The notes under the pieces were generated by a model. The model did not search any database and was not told the DNA's origin. It worked only from the letters and a program-made list of their open reading frames with translations. Made by a program: the position numbers and the translations under genes. From the NCBI RefSeq assembly GCF_900176275.1, contig NZ_FWXD01000007.1, positions 122,514 to 186,513 of the forward strand: a stretch of 64,000 nt of DNA. The letters are read 5' to 3'. How positions within the stretch are numbered: position 1 is the stretch's first letter; each line of letters opens with the position of its first letter. The stretch is from Andreprevotia lacus DSM 23236. GTDB lineage: Bacteria; Pseudomonadota; Gammaproteobacteria; Burkholderiales; Chitinibacteraceae. This document shows positions 26,838 to 35,621 of the stretch, piece by piece.

Positions 26838-26855
26838 TCCGCCTGGAGCGGTGGC

Positions 26856-28106
26856 TCAGGTCACCGCTCCGCGCGCATGAAAGCGCGGCTGATCCCAATC
26901 GCGCGTGCGCAGCACGTCGGCCAGCTGCGCTGCCGCATCCCACACGTCGACAAAGCGCGTATACAGCGGTGTAAAGCCGAAGCGCATAATGCGCGGCTCG
27001 CGGTAATCGCCGATCACGCCGCGTGCGATCAGCGCCTGGACTACCGCGTAGCCATGTTCGAACTCGAAGCTGACCTGGCTGCCGCGCTGCGCATGGTCGC
27101 GCGGCGTTGCCAGCGTCACGCCCAGATCGCCGCACTGTGCCTCGACCAGCGCGATGAACAGATCGGTCAGCGCCAGCGATTTGCGGCGTAGCGCCGCCAT
27201 ATCGGTCTGCGCATAGATATCGAGCGACACGCCCACCATGCTGAGCGCAAGGATGGATTGCGTGCCACACAGATAGCGACCGACGCCATCATCCGGCACA
27301 TAGCCCGGCGACATGGTGAATGGCGTGCGGTGGCCCCACCAGCCGGACAGCGGTTGCTGGAAATCCTGCTGCCAGCGCGGCGCCACCCACAGGAAGGCCG
27401 GCGAGCCCGGCCCGCCATTCAGGTATTTGTAGGTGCAGCCCACGGCAAAGTCGGCATCGGCCGCGCTCAGATCAACCGGTACCGCACCGGCTGAATGCGC
27501 CAGATCCCACAGCGCCAACGCGCCGGCGGCGTGGATGCGGGCGGTTTCGGCGGCCATGTCGAACATCGCGCCGCTGCGGTAGTTCACATGGGTCAGCATC
27601 ACCACCGCCACGTCATCAGCCAGCGCAGCGGGTAGCTCGGCCGGATCGTCGATCAGGCGCAAGGTGTAACCACGATCCAGCTGGCGGATCAGCCCCTCGG
27701 CGATATACAGATCGGTGGGGAAATTGGCGCGCTCGGACACGATCACCTTGCGACCCGGTGCACGCTGCGCCTGGATCGACAGCGCCGCCGACAGCAGCTT
27801 GAACAGGTTGACCGAAATGGTATCGGTCACCACCACCTCGTCGTCACCGGCACCAATCAGCGGTGCCAATTGGTTGCCCAGGGTGCGTGGCAGCGCAAAC
27901 CAGCCGGCATCGTTCCAGCTGGCAATCAGCCCCTGCCCCCACTCCTGCTGCAGCACCTGTTGCATGCGTTGCGGCGCGGCAGCGGGTTGTACACCGAGCG
28001 AATTACCGTCGAGGTAAATCACGCCAGCCGGTAAGGCAAACTGCGCGCGCAGCGGCGCCAGCGGGTCGTTCAGGTCGAGTTCCTGGGCGTGTTGTCTGGT
28101 CAGCAT
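26856..28106 (-). CDS. kynU: Kynureninase
   Basis: A PLP enzyme (416 aa) that cleaves L-kynurenine to anthranilate and alanine in tryptophan breakdown. The fold type I signature is clear: YLDGNSLG (31-38), WDLAHSAGA with Asp201 contacting the cofactor ring, and the Schiff-base Lys227 in [15 protein letters not shown]. Length and motifs are full. The other kyn genes (dioxygenase and formamidase) are not in the window, so the pathway is split or the gene serves salvage. It is transcribed away from metN. Confidence 0.95.
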   Translation of the reverse strand: MLTRQHAQELDLNDPLAPLRAQFALPAGVIYLDGNSLGVQPAAAPQRMQQVLQQEWGQGLIASWNDAGWFALPRTLGNQLAPLIGAGDDEVVVTDTISVNLFKLLSAALSIQAQRAPGRKVIVSERANFPTDLYIAEGLIRQLDRGYTLRLIDDPAELPAALADDVAVVMLTHVNYRSGAMFDMAAETARIHAAGALALWDLAHSAGAVPVDLSAADADFAVGCTYKYLNGGPGSPAFLWVAPRWQQDFQQPLSGWWGHRTPFTMSPGYVPDDGVGRYLCGTQSILALSMVGVSLDIYAQTDMAALRRKSLALTDLFIALVEAQCGDLGVTLATPRDHAQRGSQVSFEFEHGYAVVQALIARGVIGDYREPRIMRFGFTPLYTRFVDVWDAAAQLADVLRTRDWDQPRFHARGAVT

Positions 28107-28347
28107 GGCGGCGTCTCTTTATCAGTCAGGCCATTGTGCAGACACCGCCGGGCGGGCCGTATCGGGGAAAACGGTAGCTCGCCGCCACGGGCGATTTATT
28201 GGATAAAGACAGGGGCATGCTGCAACGGGGATTAATTCCGTTGTCTTATTTCCTTATTGCTACAAGAATTTTGCCCTTATAGCCAACGCCGCTAACATGG
28301 CGCTGCCGTGGCTACCCGTCACGGCAATTGTTTTTCAGGACCTGTCC
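28107..28347. other. Divergent promoter region of kynU and metN
   Basis: This 240-bp stretch separates the divergent kynU and metN genes. It is AT-rich from 28195 to 28285 (TTATAGC at 28277), which may hold the metN promoter, but no convincing box pair is seen. The right end starts the foldable leader described separately. Confidence 0.35.
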
Positions 28348-28380
28348 ATGACCAAGCCACAAGGGGCTGGTCGTGACGGG
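28304..28380 (+). promoter_or_regulatory. Foldable metN leader with two exclusive pairings
   Basis: The leader can pair TGCCGTG (28304-28310) with CACGGCA (28320-28326). Alternatively CCCGTCACG (28315-28323) can pair perfectly over 9 bp with CGTGACGGG (28372-28380). The two stems share 28320-28323 and exclude each other, and a third hairpin (28351-28371) sits inside the second. It does not match a SAM riboswitch class I know. Control of metNIQ by this switch is inferred only. Confidence 0.35.
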
Positions 28381-28410
28381 CTCTCAGGCACCCAAAAGGC
28401 TGCGCATTGA
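28348..28410 (+). CDS. Candidate 20-codon leader peptide upstream of metN
   Basis: An ATG at 28348 with AGGA 8 bases upstream opens a 20-codon frame. Its TGA (28408-28410) overlaps the metN TTG start as TTGA, the geometry of translational coupling. The peptide begins [10 protein letters not shown] and has only the initiator Met, so it is not a Met-counting attenuator. It spans the 3' half of the leader hairpins. It may be chance. Confidence 0.4.
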   Translation: MTKPQGAGRDGLSGTQKAAH

Positions 28411-29417
28411 TCGAATTCAAGCAAATCCATAAATCCTACCGTGTGGCCGGGCATGATGTACCGGCACTGAACGGCATCGACTTCCAGATTGGTGCCGGGG
28501 AAATCTTCGGCATCATCGGCCATTCCGGCGCCGGCAAATCGACGCTGGTGCGCCTGATCAACCTGCTGGAGCGCCCGAGCGCCGGCCAGGTCATCATCAA
28601 CGGCACCGACATCACCGCGCTGGATGCCGCCGGCCTGCGCGCACAGCGCCAGCGCATCGGCATGATCTTCCAGCACTTCAATCTGCTCTCCAGCAAGACC
28701 GTGGCGCAGAACGTCGCCTTTCCGCTGGCGCTGGCTGGCGAGCACGGCAAAGCGCAGATCAAGGCACGCGTGGCTGCACTGCTGGCGCGCGTCGGCCTGA
28801 CCGAGCATGCCGACAAATACCCGGCGCAGCTCTCTGGCGGGCAGAAGCAACGCGTCGGCATTGCCCGTGCACTGGCCACCGAACCGCAGATTCTGCTGTG
28901 CGACGAAGCCACCAGCGCGCTCGATCCGCAAACCACCCAGGCCGTGCTGCAACTGCTGGCCGATCTGAACCGCGAGCTCAAGCTCACCATCGTGCTGATC
29001 ACGCACGAAATGGACGTGGTGCGGCGTATTGCCGACCGTGTGGCGGTACTCGATGCCGGCCAGGTGGCCGAGATCGGCCCGGTGGCCGAGGTCTTCCTGC
29101 ACCCGCAGCACCCCACCACGCGCCGCTTTGTGCTGGAGGCAGAAAGCGTCGACGAAGGCGAGCAGGTGGATGACTACGCCCACGTGCCGGGCCGCATCGT
29201 ACGGCTGACCTTTACCGGCGATGCCACCTACCAGCCGCTGCTGGGCGCGGTGGCACGTGATGCCGGCGTCGATTTCAGCATCCTTGCCGGCCGTATCGAC
29301 CGCATCAAGGACACGCCCTATGGCCAACTCACGGTGGCCTTTACCGGTGGCGACGTGAATGCCGCTCTGCAACAATTAGCCGCGCGCGGTCTCAGCATTG
29401 AAGAGGTGCGCGCATGA
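28407..29417 (+). CDS. metN: Methionine ABC transporter ATP-binding protein
   Basis: The ATPase of the D/L-methionine importer (336 aa). Walker A is GHSGAGKST (about 38-46), the signature is [15 protein letters not shown], Walker B is [13 protein letters not shown], and the H-loop is ITHEMD. The C-terminal NIL domain (about 255-336), where methionine binds and slows transport when the cell is full, is present. The start is a TTG at 28407 with AAAAGG 7 bases before it, which matches the length of E. coli MetN. It overlaps metI by 4 bases. Confidence 0.96.
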   Translation: MIEFKQIHKSYRVAGHDVPALNGIDFQIGAGEIFGIIGHSGAGKSTLVRLINLLERPSAGQVIINGTDITALDAAGLRAQRQRIGMIFQHFNLLSSKTVAQNVAFPLALAGEHGKAQIKARVAALLARVGLTEHADKYPAQLSGGQKQRVGIARALATEPQILLCDEATSALDPQTTQAVLQLLADLNRELKLTIVLITHEMDVVRRIADRVAVLDAGQVAEIGPVAEVFLHPQHPTTRRFVLEAESVDEGEQVDDYAHVPGRIVRLTFTGDATYQPLLGAVARDAGVDFSILAGRIDRIKDTPYGQLTVAFTGGDVNAALQQLAARGLSIEEVRA

Positions 29418-30079
29418 ACGCCCTGTTTGCCAACATAGACTGGAGCGACATCGGCCAGGCCGGGCTGGATACCCTGCTGATGCTGGGTGGCTCGCTGCTG
29501 TTCACGCTACTGCTGGGCCTGCCGCTGGGCGTGTTGTTGTTCCTCACCAGCAAGCGGCAGTTGCTGGCGCAACCGGTGGTATACGGCCTGCTGTCCTTCG
29601 TGGTGAACATCCTGCGCTCGGTACCGTTCGTGATCTTGCTGATCGTGATGATCCCGTTCACCGTCTTCATTGCCGGCACCTCGCTGGGCGTGGCAGGTGC
29701 AATTCCGCCACTGGTGGTCGGCGCCACGCCGTTCTTTGCCCGGCTGGTGGAAACCGCCTTGCGCGAGGTGGATCGCGGCATCATCGAAGCCACGCAGGCC
29801 ATGGGCGCCACCACCACGCAGATCGTGCTGCGTGCGCTGCTGCCTGAGGCGCTGCCGGGCATTCTGGCTGGCGGCACCGTCACGGCGATCACGCTGGTGT
29901 CGTACGCGGCCATGTCTGGCGTGATCGGCGGCGGCGGGTTGGGCGATCTGGCCATCCGCTTTGGTTATCAGCGCTTCCAGACCGACGTGATGGTGGTAAC
30001 CGTGCTGCTGTTGCTGATTCTGGTGCAAATCCTGCAAACCATCGGCGACAAGCTGGTGATCCACTTCTCACGCCGCTGA
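29414..30079 (+). CDS. metI: Methionine ABC transporter permease
   Basis: The 221-aa membrane subunit with about five helices. The EAA loop that contacts MetN lies near residues 120-135 ([18 protein letters not shown]). The gene begins inside the metN stop (ATGA), so subunits should be made in a fixed ratio. A 126-base gap follows before metQ, containing a weak GC-rich stretch but no clear terminator. Confidence 0.96.
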   Translation: MNALFANIDWSDIGQAGLDTLLMLGGSLLFTLLLGLPLGVLLFLTSKRQLLAQPVVYGLLSFVVNILRSVPFVILLIVMIPFTVFIAGTSLGVAGAIPPLVVGATPFFARLVETALREVDRGIIEATQAMGATTTQIVLRALLPEALPGILAGGTVTAITLVSYAAMSGVIGGGGLGDLAIRFGYQRFQTDVMVVTVLLLLILVQILQTIGDKLVIHFSRR

Positions 30080-30205
30080 GGGCACGCATGTACCGACCAC
30101 CCCGCGCCCTGCTGCCCTGTTGATCTGCAGTCTCGCAGGTCCTGATTTCACGGCTGGAGCCCCACCCGGCGCCGGCCAGCCCACTCTCCCACAAGGAACA
30201 AAACC

Positions 30206-30979
30206 ATGAAAAAAACCCTCGCCGTACTCGCCGCTGCCCTCGCCTTTTCGGCCCACGCCGCCGACAAGCTCAGCATTGGCGCCACCGCCGTACCGCACGC
30301 GGAAATCCTCGAATTCGTGAAGCCGACCCTGGCCAAGCAAGGCGTGGACCTCGACATCAAGGTGTTCACCGACTATGTGCAGCCCAACGTGCAAGTGGCC
30401 GAAAAGAAGCTGGATGCCAACTTCTTCCAGCACAAGCCGTATCTGGATGAGTTCAACAAGGGCAAGGGCACCAATCTGGTGACCGTGGCCGGCGTGCATG
30501 TCGAGCCGTTCGGCGCCTATTCGACCAAGTTCAAGAAGCTGGCTGACCTGCCGGCCGGTGGCACCGTCGCCATCCCGAACGACGCCACCAACGGCGGCCG
30601 CGCGCTGCTGCTGCTGGACAAGGCCGGCGTGATCACGCTCAAGGACAAGAAGAACATCCTGGCCACACCGAAGGACATCGCGCAGAACCCGAAGAAGCTG
30701 AAGTTCAAGGAACTGGAAGCCGCCACCCTGCCGCGTATCCTCAACCAGGTTGATCTGGCGCTGATCAACACCAACTACGCGCTGGAAGCCAAGCTCAACC
30801 CGAGCAAGGACGCGCTGGCCATCGAAGGCAAGCAGTCGCCGTACGTCAACATCCTGGTGGCCCGCCCGGACAACAAGGACAGCGCCGCCATCAAGAAGCT
30901 GGCCGCTGCACTGAACAGCCCGGAAACCAAGCAGTTCATCGAGACCAAGTACAACGGCGCCGTGGTGCCGGCATTCTGA
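30206..30979 (+). CDS. metQ: Methionine-binding protein MetQ, apparently not lipidated
   Basis: A 257-aa periplasmic methionine-binding protein of the NlpA family: LSIGATAVPHAEILEFVKP (24-42), NFFQHKPYLDEFN, and NTNYAL near 186. The signal peptide ends AFSAHAAD (about 17) with no Cys, so it looks like a signal peptidase I substrate. Most MetQ proteins are lipoproteins. It ends the met operon, with a terminator 24 bases after the stop. An AAGGAA stands 9 bases before the ATG. Confidence 0.95.
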   Translation: MKKTLAVLAAALAFSAHAADKLSIGATAVPHAEILEFVKPTLAKQGVDLDIKVFTDYVQPNVQVAEKKLDANFFQHKPYLDEFNKGKGTNLVTVAGVHVEPFGAYSTKFKKLADLPAGGTVAIPNDATNGGRALLLLDKAGVITLKDKKNILATPKDIAQNPKKLKFKELEAATLPRILNQVDLALINTNYALEAKLNPSKDALAIEGKQSPYVNILVARPDNKDSAAIKKLAAALNSPETKQFIETKYNGAVVPAF

Positions 30980-31003
30980 TCATTGCAGATCAGATGCGTA
31001 CAC

Positions 31004-31029
31004 AAACCCGGCTCCGGCCGGGTTTTTTC
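31004..31029 (+). terminator. Rho-independent terminator of metNIQ
   Basis: An 8-bp stem (AACCCGGC with GCCGGGTT) has the 4-base loop TCCG and is followed by T4. It lies 24 bases after the metQ stop. Confidence 0.9.
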
Positions 31030-31064
31030 ATGTTCGGCAGGCACACATCGGCGATAATCGCCAC

Positions 31065-31724
31065 ATGATTGAACTCGACATCCTGTTGCTGGACAGCCGC
31101 GATGCCAGCGCCGAGGCGCTGGATGAACACGGTCTGTCCGCATCCACGCTAGCTCGGCTGGGCGATAACCCCTCGGCCGCGCGCCGGCAGCAACTGGTGC
31201 TGGGCCGGCGCCTGCTGGCGCTGGCCGCCAGTCGCGTGCTGGGCAGCGCAATCAGTGCAGGGCAGGTGATCGAGGGCGATGCGGGGTATCCCCACTTTGC
31301 GCTGGATGAGCCGCTGTTCGGCAATCTGTCGCACAGCGGGCCGTGGCTGGCGGCGGTGGTGTGCCGGCAAGGCCGCATCGGCATCGATCTCGAGCTGGCG
31401 CGCACACGCGATGTACACGCACTTGCCAAGCGCGCCTTCGATCCCTTGGACGCCGCCCTGGTCTGCCATGCAGCCAATAAAACAATGGCACAAAAGCTGT
31501 TCCTTGCCGGCTGGACATTGCGCGAGGCCGGCTACAAGGCGGGGCTGCGCAGCAGCGTGGTTGGCGCACCCGCCGTACTGACTGCGGATGGGCAAGCGGC
31601 AAGCAAATACGCGCAATTGCTGACCCAAAGTGTCCTGCGCGATGGCATGGCTGGGCAATTGCAGCTGGCCATCGTTGCACCTTTTCCCATCCATGCACGG
31701 CTGACGTCGCTTGGCTCGCTCTAG
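31065..31724 (+). CDS. 4'-phosphopantetheinyl transferase (Sfp-type)
   Basis: A 219-aa enzyme that transfers the phosphopantetheine arm of CoA to a Ser of carrier proteins. The metal-binding motif GRIGIDLELAR gives Asp108 and Glu110, and WTLREAGYKA (150-159) gives Glu154 and Lys158; the first Lys of the usual WxxKE is Arg153 here. The enzyme seems full length. No PKS or NRPS gene is in the window, so its carrier protein is elsewhere. It lies 85 bases after metQ and beyond the terminator. Confidence 0.9.
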   Translation: MIELDILLLDSRDASAEALDEHGLSASTLARLGDNPSAARRQQLVLGRRLLALAASRVLGSAISAGQVIEGDAGYPHFALDEPLFGNLSHSGPWLAAVVCRQGRIGIDLELARTRDVHALAKRAFDPLDAALVCHAANKTMAQKLFLAGWTLREAGYKAGLRSSVVGAPAVLTADGQAASKYAQLLTQSVLRDGMAGQLQLAIVAPFPIHARLTSLGSL

Positions 31725-31748
31725 CTGGCAAGCACCACGGGTATTTAT

Positions 31749-31763
31749 ACGTCAGCCTGACGT
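31749..31763. promoter_or_regulatory. 15-bp palindrome upstream of the patatin promoter
   Basis: ACGTCAG and CTGACGT form a perfect inverted repeat of 7 bp around one C. It ends 6 bases before the -35 box, a position that fits an activator site or an upstream operator. No matching regulator is known to me. Confidence 0.45.
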
Positions 31764-31769
31764 GCGCAT

Positions 31770-31799
31770 TTGGCAAGCAATATGACAACATCCTATAGT
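31770..31799 (+). promoter_or_regulatory. Candidate sigma70 promoter of the patatin-GH25 pair
   Basis: TTGGCA (31770-31775) and TATAGT (31794-31799) are separated by 18 bases, each matching 5 of 6 consensus bases. Transcription would begin near 31806, about 30 bases before the patatin ATG. Confidence 0.6.
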
Positions 31800-31836
31800 G
31801 CATCGGCATTCATTCCCGAGCACTACAGGAGTTGTC

Positions 31837-32781
31837 ATGAGCAGCACCGACACCACTGCGCCCTACCGCATCCTCTCGCTTGATGGTGGCGGGCTGCGCG
31901 GCATCATTCCGCTGGTGGTGCTCAAACGCCTGGACGCTGCCCGGCCCGGCTGGCGCGACGGCATCAACATGTTTGCCGGCACCTCCACCGGTGCACTGAT
32001 TGCACTGGGTTTGGCGAAGGGCATGACGCCGGACGCGCTGCTTGATATCTACGTCAACAAGGGTGGCTATATCTTTGCGCGCAGCCTGTGGCATGAAATC
32101 GTCACACTGGGCGGGCTGATTGGCCCCAAATATGCCAGCCACCATCGCGGCCACCTCAGTCACGAGATGCTGGGCGATGCGACGCTGGGCCACTTTCTGC
32201 GCGACGGCGGCCACAAGGGCCATGTGGTGGTGGCCAGCTTCAATGCCGAGGGCAGCAAAAAGGTGCACCGCTGGCGGCCCAAGATATTCCACAACCTGCC
32301 GGTGGCCAAGGGCGATAACGATGCAGAGGCCGTCGCGCATGAAGTGGCGATGTATACCTCGGCCGCCCCCACCTATTTCGGCGCGCATCGCGGCTATATC
32401 GACGGTGGGGTGTACGCCAACAACCCCAGCATGTGCGCACTGGCACAAACGCAGGACAGCCGGCTGCAAACGCCCATCCCGTTTGATACGGTGCATATGC
32501 TTTCACTGGGCACCGGCTACAGCGACACGTGCATTGATGGGTCCGAGCAATGGGGTGTGCTGGAATGGGCGCCCAAGCTGGTGAGCGTGTTGACCGATGG
32601 CGTGAACGAAGTGGCCGATTTCCAGGTGCGCCAGTTGCTGGGCGATGCACGTTACCAGCGTGTATCCGCCCCCTTGCAGGGCGACGTGAAGCTCGATGAC
32701 GTCAATGCCATACCCGCATTGCTGCGCGCGGGCGAAGGCGCGGACATCACGCACGCCCTGCAGCTCATCAGCAGCTGGTAG
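31837..32781 (+). CDS. Patatin-like phospholipase
   Basis: A 314-aa lipid acyl hydrolase. The oxyanion loop is DGGGLRG (16-22), the nucleophile elbow GTSTG gives Ser50, and the catalytic Asp189 is in DGGVYANNP. No signal peptide is seen, so it acts in the cytoplasm or after secretion by a non-Sec route. The ATG at 31837 has CAGGAG 6 bases upstream, with a good promoter before it. It is followed 35 bases later by a GH25 lysozyme gene. Patatin enzymes occur as CBASS effectors and T6SS toxins, but no nucleotidyltransferase or VgrG gene is nearby. Confidence 0.93.
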   Translation: MSSTDTTAPYRILSLDGGGLRGIIPLVVLKRLDAARPGWRDGINMFAGTSTGALIALGLAKGMTPDALLDIYVNKGGYIFARSLWHEIVTLGGLIGPKYASHHRGHLSHEMLGDATLGHFLRDGGHKGHVVVASFNAEGSKKVHRWRPKIFHNLPVAKGDNDAEAVAHEVAMYTSAAPTYFGAHRGYIDGGVYANNPSMCALAQTQDSRLQTPIPFDTVHMLSLGTGYSDTCIDGSEQWGVLEWAPKLVSVLTDGVNEVADFQVRQLLGDARYQRVSAPLQGDVKLDDVNAIPALLRAGEGADITHALQLISSW

Positions 32782-32816
32782 TCGGCCAGCCCCACCCTGC
32801 CCCACGGAAGATTGCC

Positions 32817-33455
32817 ATGCTCAATGCCGTCATTGACCTGTCACACCACAATACCATCAGCAGCTTTGCCGCCATCAAGGGCGCTGGCGTGCTTGGGGTG
32901 ATCCACAAGGCCACCCAAGGCACTGGCTACACCGACCCCGCGTTTGCCGGCAACAGTACGCAAATCCAGGTCGCCGGCCTGCTGCTGGGCGCGTATCACT
33001 TTGGCGAGGGTGGTGATGCCGCGGCACAGGCCAGCCATTTCCTGTCTGTAGCCGGCAAAACGCCGCTGCTGGTGCTCGATTTCGAAGCCAACACGCAAGG
33101 CCAGACCATGAGCGTGGCCGAGGCCGAGCAGTTCGTGCAGCAGGTCTACAGCGCCACCGGCCGCTATCCGGGGCTGTATTCCGGCGCCAGCTTCCTCAAG
33201 CAGGCGCTGGCCGGGGCCGGCATCACCAGCCCGGCGCAAACGGTGCTGTCCAAATGCTGGCTATGGGTGGCCGAATACGCGGCCAGCCCGCAAATCCCAC
33301 CACTGTGGCAGGACTGGACGCTATGGCAATACACCGATGGCGTGAACGGTGATGAGCCCAGGACGGTGGGCGGCGTCACGGGCGGCTGCGACCGCGATCA
33401 GTTCAACGGCAGCGCCGCGCAGCTGGCAGCACTCTGGCAAGGTCCGGCCAGCTGA
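32817..33455 (+). CDS. Glycoside hydrolase family 25 lysozyme, no signal peptide
   Basis: A 212-aa peptidoglycan muramidase of the GH25 type. The first strand DLSHHN (7-12) and DFE (Asp88, Glu90) give the expected acid residues, WLWVAEY follows, and the domain ends with CDRDQFNG. No signal sequence, anchor or binding repeat is present, so it must leave the cell by lysis or a special secretion system. It lies 35 bases after the patatin gene on one probable transcript, giving a lipid and a cell wall hydrolase together. A strong terminator follows. Confidence 0.92.
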   Translation: MLNAVIDLSHHNTISSFAAIKGAGVLGVIHKATQGTGYTDPAFAGNSTQIQVAGLLLGAYHFGEGGDAAAQASHFLSVAGKTPLLVLDFEANTQGQTMSVAEAEQFVQQVYSATGRYPGLYSGASFLKQALAGAGITSPAQTVLSKCWLWVAEYAASPQIPPLWQDWTLWQYTDGVNGDEPRTVGGVTGGCDRDQFNGSAAQLAALWQGPAS

Positions 33456-33477
33456 TCACGGCAAACGACAGGCATGA

Positions 33478-33502
33478 AAAAACCGGCCCTCGGGCCGGTT
33501 TT
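33478..33502. terminator. Bidirectional rho-independent terminator
   Basis: A perfect 11-bp stem (AAAACCGGCCC with GGGCCGGTTTT) around TC lies between the GH25 gene and the converging small gene. It has a T4 run on the + side and an A-run for the - side, so it can end both transcripts. Confidence 0.9.
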
Positions 33503-33526
33503 GCGGGCGGCGGACTGCCCAGTCAT

Positions 33527-33715
33527 TCATGCGAGTACGTCTTCCTCCCCGTGCTGGCGCGACTCGATGAATTCTTCCAGTTTGCGGCGGCGCTCGGTCA
33601 CCACGCGGTTGGCACGCGCGACGGCCTCTTTGGTAATGCCGCGCTGCGGGGGCTTGGACAGCTCCTGGATGACGCTCTGGAGCTGCAGAATGCCCGGCGT
33701 TACAGACTCACTCAT
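33527..33715 (-). CDS. Small hypothetical protein (62 aa)
   Basis: A 62-aa highly charged protein with an amphipathic helical C-terminal half (about residues 30-55: VARANRVVTERRRKLEEF). No signal, no Cys, and I do not recognise the family. It is supported by an AAGGAAAG ribosome site 8 bases before the ATG and by the bidirectional terminator placed exactly after it. The helix and Arg/Glu content suggest a small regulator or a nucleic-acid or protein binder, which is a guess. Confidence 0.7.
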   Translation of the reverse strand: MSESVTPGILQLQSVIQELSKPPQRGITKEAVARANRVVTERRRKLEEFIESRQHGEEDVLA

Positions 33716-34017
33716 GGTTCAACTTTCCTTGACGCTGAGGTGGACTGGACAGTGCGTTGCGATGCAACTAGGCAACACAACGAGTATGCGCCCGCCGGGT
33801 TACAAGTGATAGCGAAAATGGTATTGCCCCGCCAATCGGCTGCCTTACCGCCATGCAAGCCGCATCGGTACTGGGCTTGCGCAAACCGCCACGTTGCGGC
33901 CACGCGACACGCTCATGACAAGTCGTTTTGTACGGGCTATCCCTGACACGCGCCCGATGCCAGTGGTATCACGCAGGGCATGAAAAAGCCGCCCGAAGGC
34001 GGCTTTTTCAACAAGGA
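33716..34017. other. Intergenic region between the small gene and fumarase
   Basis: A 302-base stretch holds the upstream region of the 62-aa gene and, at 33983-34008, the fumarase terminator. I see no coding region and no clear promoter boxes; both flanking genes are on the - strand. Confidence 0.5.
33983..34008 (-). terminator. Rho-independent terminator of the fumarase gene
   Basis: A perfect 11-bp stem (AAAAAGCCGCC with GGCGGCTTTTT) has a 4-base loop, and its A-run gives the T tract on the - strand. It lies directly after the fumarase stop codon. Confidence 0.92.
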
Positions 34018-35538
34018 TCAGAGCGTGCTGACCGGAATCTTGCCGATCTTGGCCTGCCATTCCTTCGGCGCAATGGCGTGCACCGAGGTACCGGTGTGGT
34101 CCACGGCCACAGTCACCGGCATATCGACCACGTCGAACTCGTAGATCGCTTCCATGCCCAGGTCTTCGAAGCCGACCACGCGGCTGCCCTTGATGGCCTT
34201 GGAAACGAGGTAGGCTGCGCCGCCCACCGCCATCAGGTACACCGACTGGTGCTTCTTGATCGCTTCCAGCGCAGTCGGGCCACGCTCGGCCTTGCCGATC
34301 ATGCCCAGCAAGCCGGTCTGCGCCAGTACCTGCTCGGTGAACTTGTCCATGCGGGTCGCGGTGGTCGGGCCGGCCGGGCCGACGACTTCGTCGCGCACCG
34401 GGTCTACCGGGCCAACGTAGTAGATGAAGCGGTTGGTGAAGTCCACCGGCAGCTTCTCGCCCTTGTTGAGCATCTCCACCATGCGCTTGTGCGCGGCATC
34501 GCGGCCGGTCAGCATCTTGCCGTTCAAGAGCAGGGTCTGGCCCGGCTTCCACGAGGCGACTTCTTCGCGGGTGACGTTGTTCAGATCGACGCGGGTAGCG
34601 GCAGCAGACGGCGTCCAGGTCACATCCGGCCAGTCTTCCAGCTTGGGCGCTTCCAGTTGCGCCGGGCCCGAGCCATCCAGCGTGAAGTGCACGTGGCGGG
34701 TAGCGGCGCAGTTGGGGATCATGGCAACCGGCAGCGAGGCTGCATGGGTCGGATAATCCTTGATCTTCACATCCAGCACGGTGGCAAGGCCACCCAGGCC
34801 CTGCGCACCGATACCGAGTGCATTCACCTTCTCATACAGCTCGATGCGCAGTTCTTCGGCGCGATTCTGCGGGCCGCGTGCTATCAGCTCATGGATGTCG
34901 ATCTCTTCCATCAGCGCTTCCTTGGCCATCAGCATGGCCTTTTCAGCGGTACCACCAATGCCGATGCCCAGCATGCCAGGCGGGCACCAGCCCGCGCCCA
35001 TCAGCGGTACGGTCTTGAGCACCCAATCAACGATGCTGTCGGACGGGTTGAGCATGACGAACTTGGATTTGTTCTCAGAACCGCCGCCCTTGGCTGCGAT
35101 GTCGATGTCGATGGTGTCGCCCGGTACCACTTCGTAGTGGATCACCGCCGGGGTGTTGTCCTTGGTGTTCTTGCGGCCACCGGCCGGGTCTTGCAGGATG
35201 GAGGCGCGCAGCTTGTTGTCCGGGTGCAGGTAAGCACGGCGCACGCCTTCGTTGATCATGTCGGTCACGCTCATCGTCGCGCCGGCCCACTGCACATTCA
35301 TGCCGACGCGCACAAAACAGGTGACGATGCCGGTGTCCTGGCAGATGGGGCGATGGCCCTCTGCGCACATGCGGCTGTTGGTCAGGATTTGCGCAATGGC
35401 ATCCTTGGCGGCCGGGCTTTCCTCGGCTTCATAAGCCTTGCCCAGTGCCTGGATATAGTCCTTGGGGTGGTAATAGCTGATGTACTGCAGGGCGTCGGCG
35501 ATGCTGTCGATCAGATCGTCCTGGCGAATGACGGTCAT
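34018..35538 (-). CDS. Fumarate hydratase, class I (iron-sulfur type)
   Basis: A 506-aa enzyme that hydrates fumarate to L-malate in the TCA cycle. It is the oxygen-sensitive [4Fe-4S] class, since the N- and C-terminal domains are fused as in FumA. Probable cluster Cys residues are in ICQDTG (Cys66), GWCPPG (about 180) and PNCAATRH. GPTTATRMDKF and AERGPTALEAI belong to the C-terminal substrate domain. It is not FumC, which has no cluster. A -10 hexamer (TATAAT, read at 35579-35574 on the - strand) lies 35 bases upstream. Confidence 0.95.
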   Translation of the reverse strand: MTVIRQDDLIDSIADALQYISYYHPKDYIQALGKAYEAEESPAAKDAIAQILTNSRMCAEGHRPICQDTGIVTCFVRVGMNVQWAGATMSVTDMINEGVRRAYLHPDNKLRASILQDPAGGRKNTKDNTPAVIHYEVVPGDTIDIDIAAKGGGSENKSKFVMLNPSDSIVDWVLKTVPLMGAGWCPPGMLGIGIGGTAEKAMLMAKEALMEEIDIHELIARGPQNRAEELRIELYEKVNALGIGAQGLGGLATVLDVKIKDYPTHAASLPVAMIPNCAATRHVHFTLDGSGPAQLEAPKLEDWPDVTWTPSAAATRVDLNNVTREEVASWKPGQTLLLNGKMLTGRDAAHKRMVEMLNKGEKLPVDFTNRFIYYVGPVDPVRDEVVGPAGPTTATRMDKFTEQVLAQTGLLGMIGKAERGPTALEAIKKHQSVYLMAVGGAAYLVSKAIKGSRVVGFEDLGMEAIYEFDVVDMPVTVAVDHTGTSVHAIAPKEWQAKIGKIPVSTL

Positions 35539-35573
35539 GCTGTGCTCCGGAATAGCAGCGAACGAAAGCGGCG

Positions 35574-35579
35574 ATTATA
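35574..35579 (-). promoter_or_regulatory. -10 box of the fumarase promoter
   Basis: The - strand reads a perfect TATAAT here, 35 bases before the fumarase ATG. No good -35 hexamer lies at the right distance, so an activator may be needed. Confidence 0.5.
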
Positions 35580-35621
35580 CCTCGCCACGGCAACTATCCC
35601 TCACCGCACGTCATCAACTGT

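Noticed and set aside
28301..28400. A glycine riboswitch-like CTCTCAGGCA segment upstream of metN
   Set aside because: The rest of the aptamer consensus and a second aptamer are missing, and glycine is not the expected ligand for a methionine transporter.
31837..32781. The patatin gene as the effector of a CBASS defence system
   Set aside because: No CD-NTase or other CBASS gene lies on either side; only the lysozyme gene is linked.
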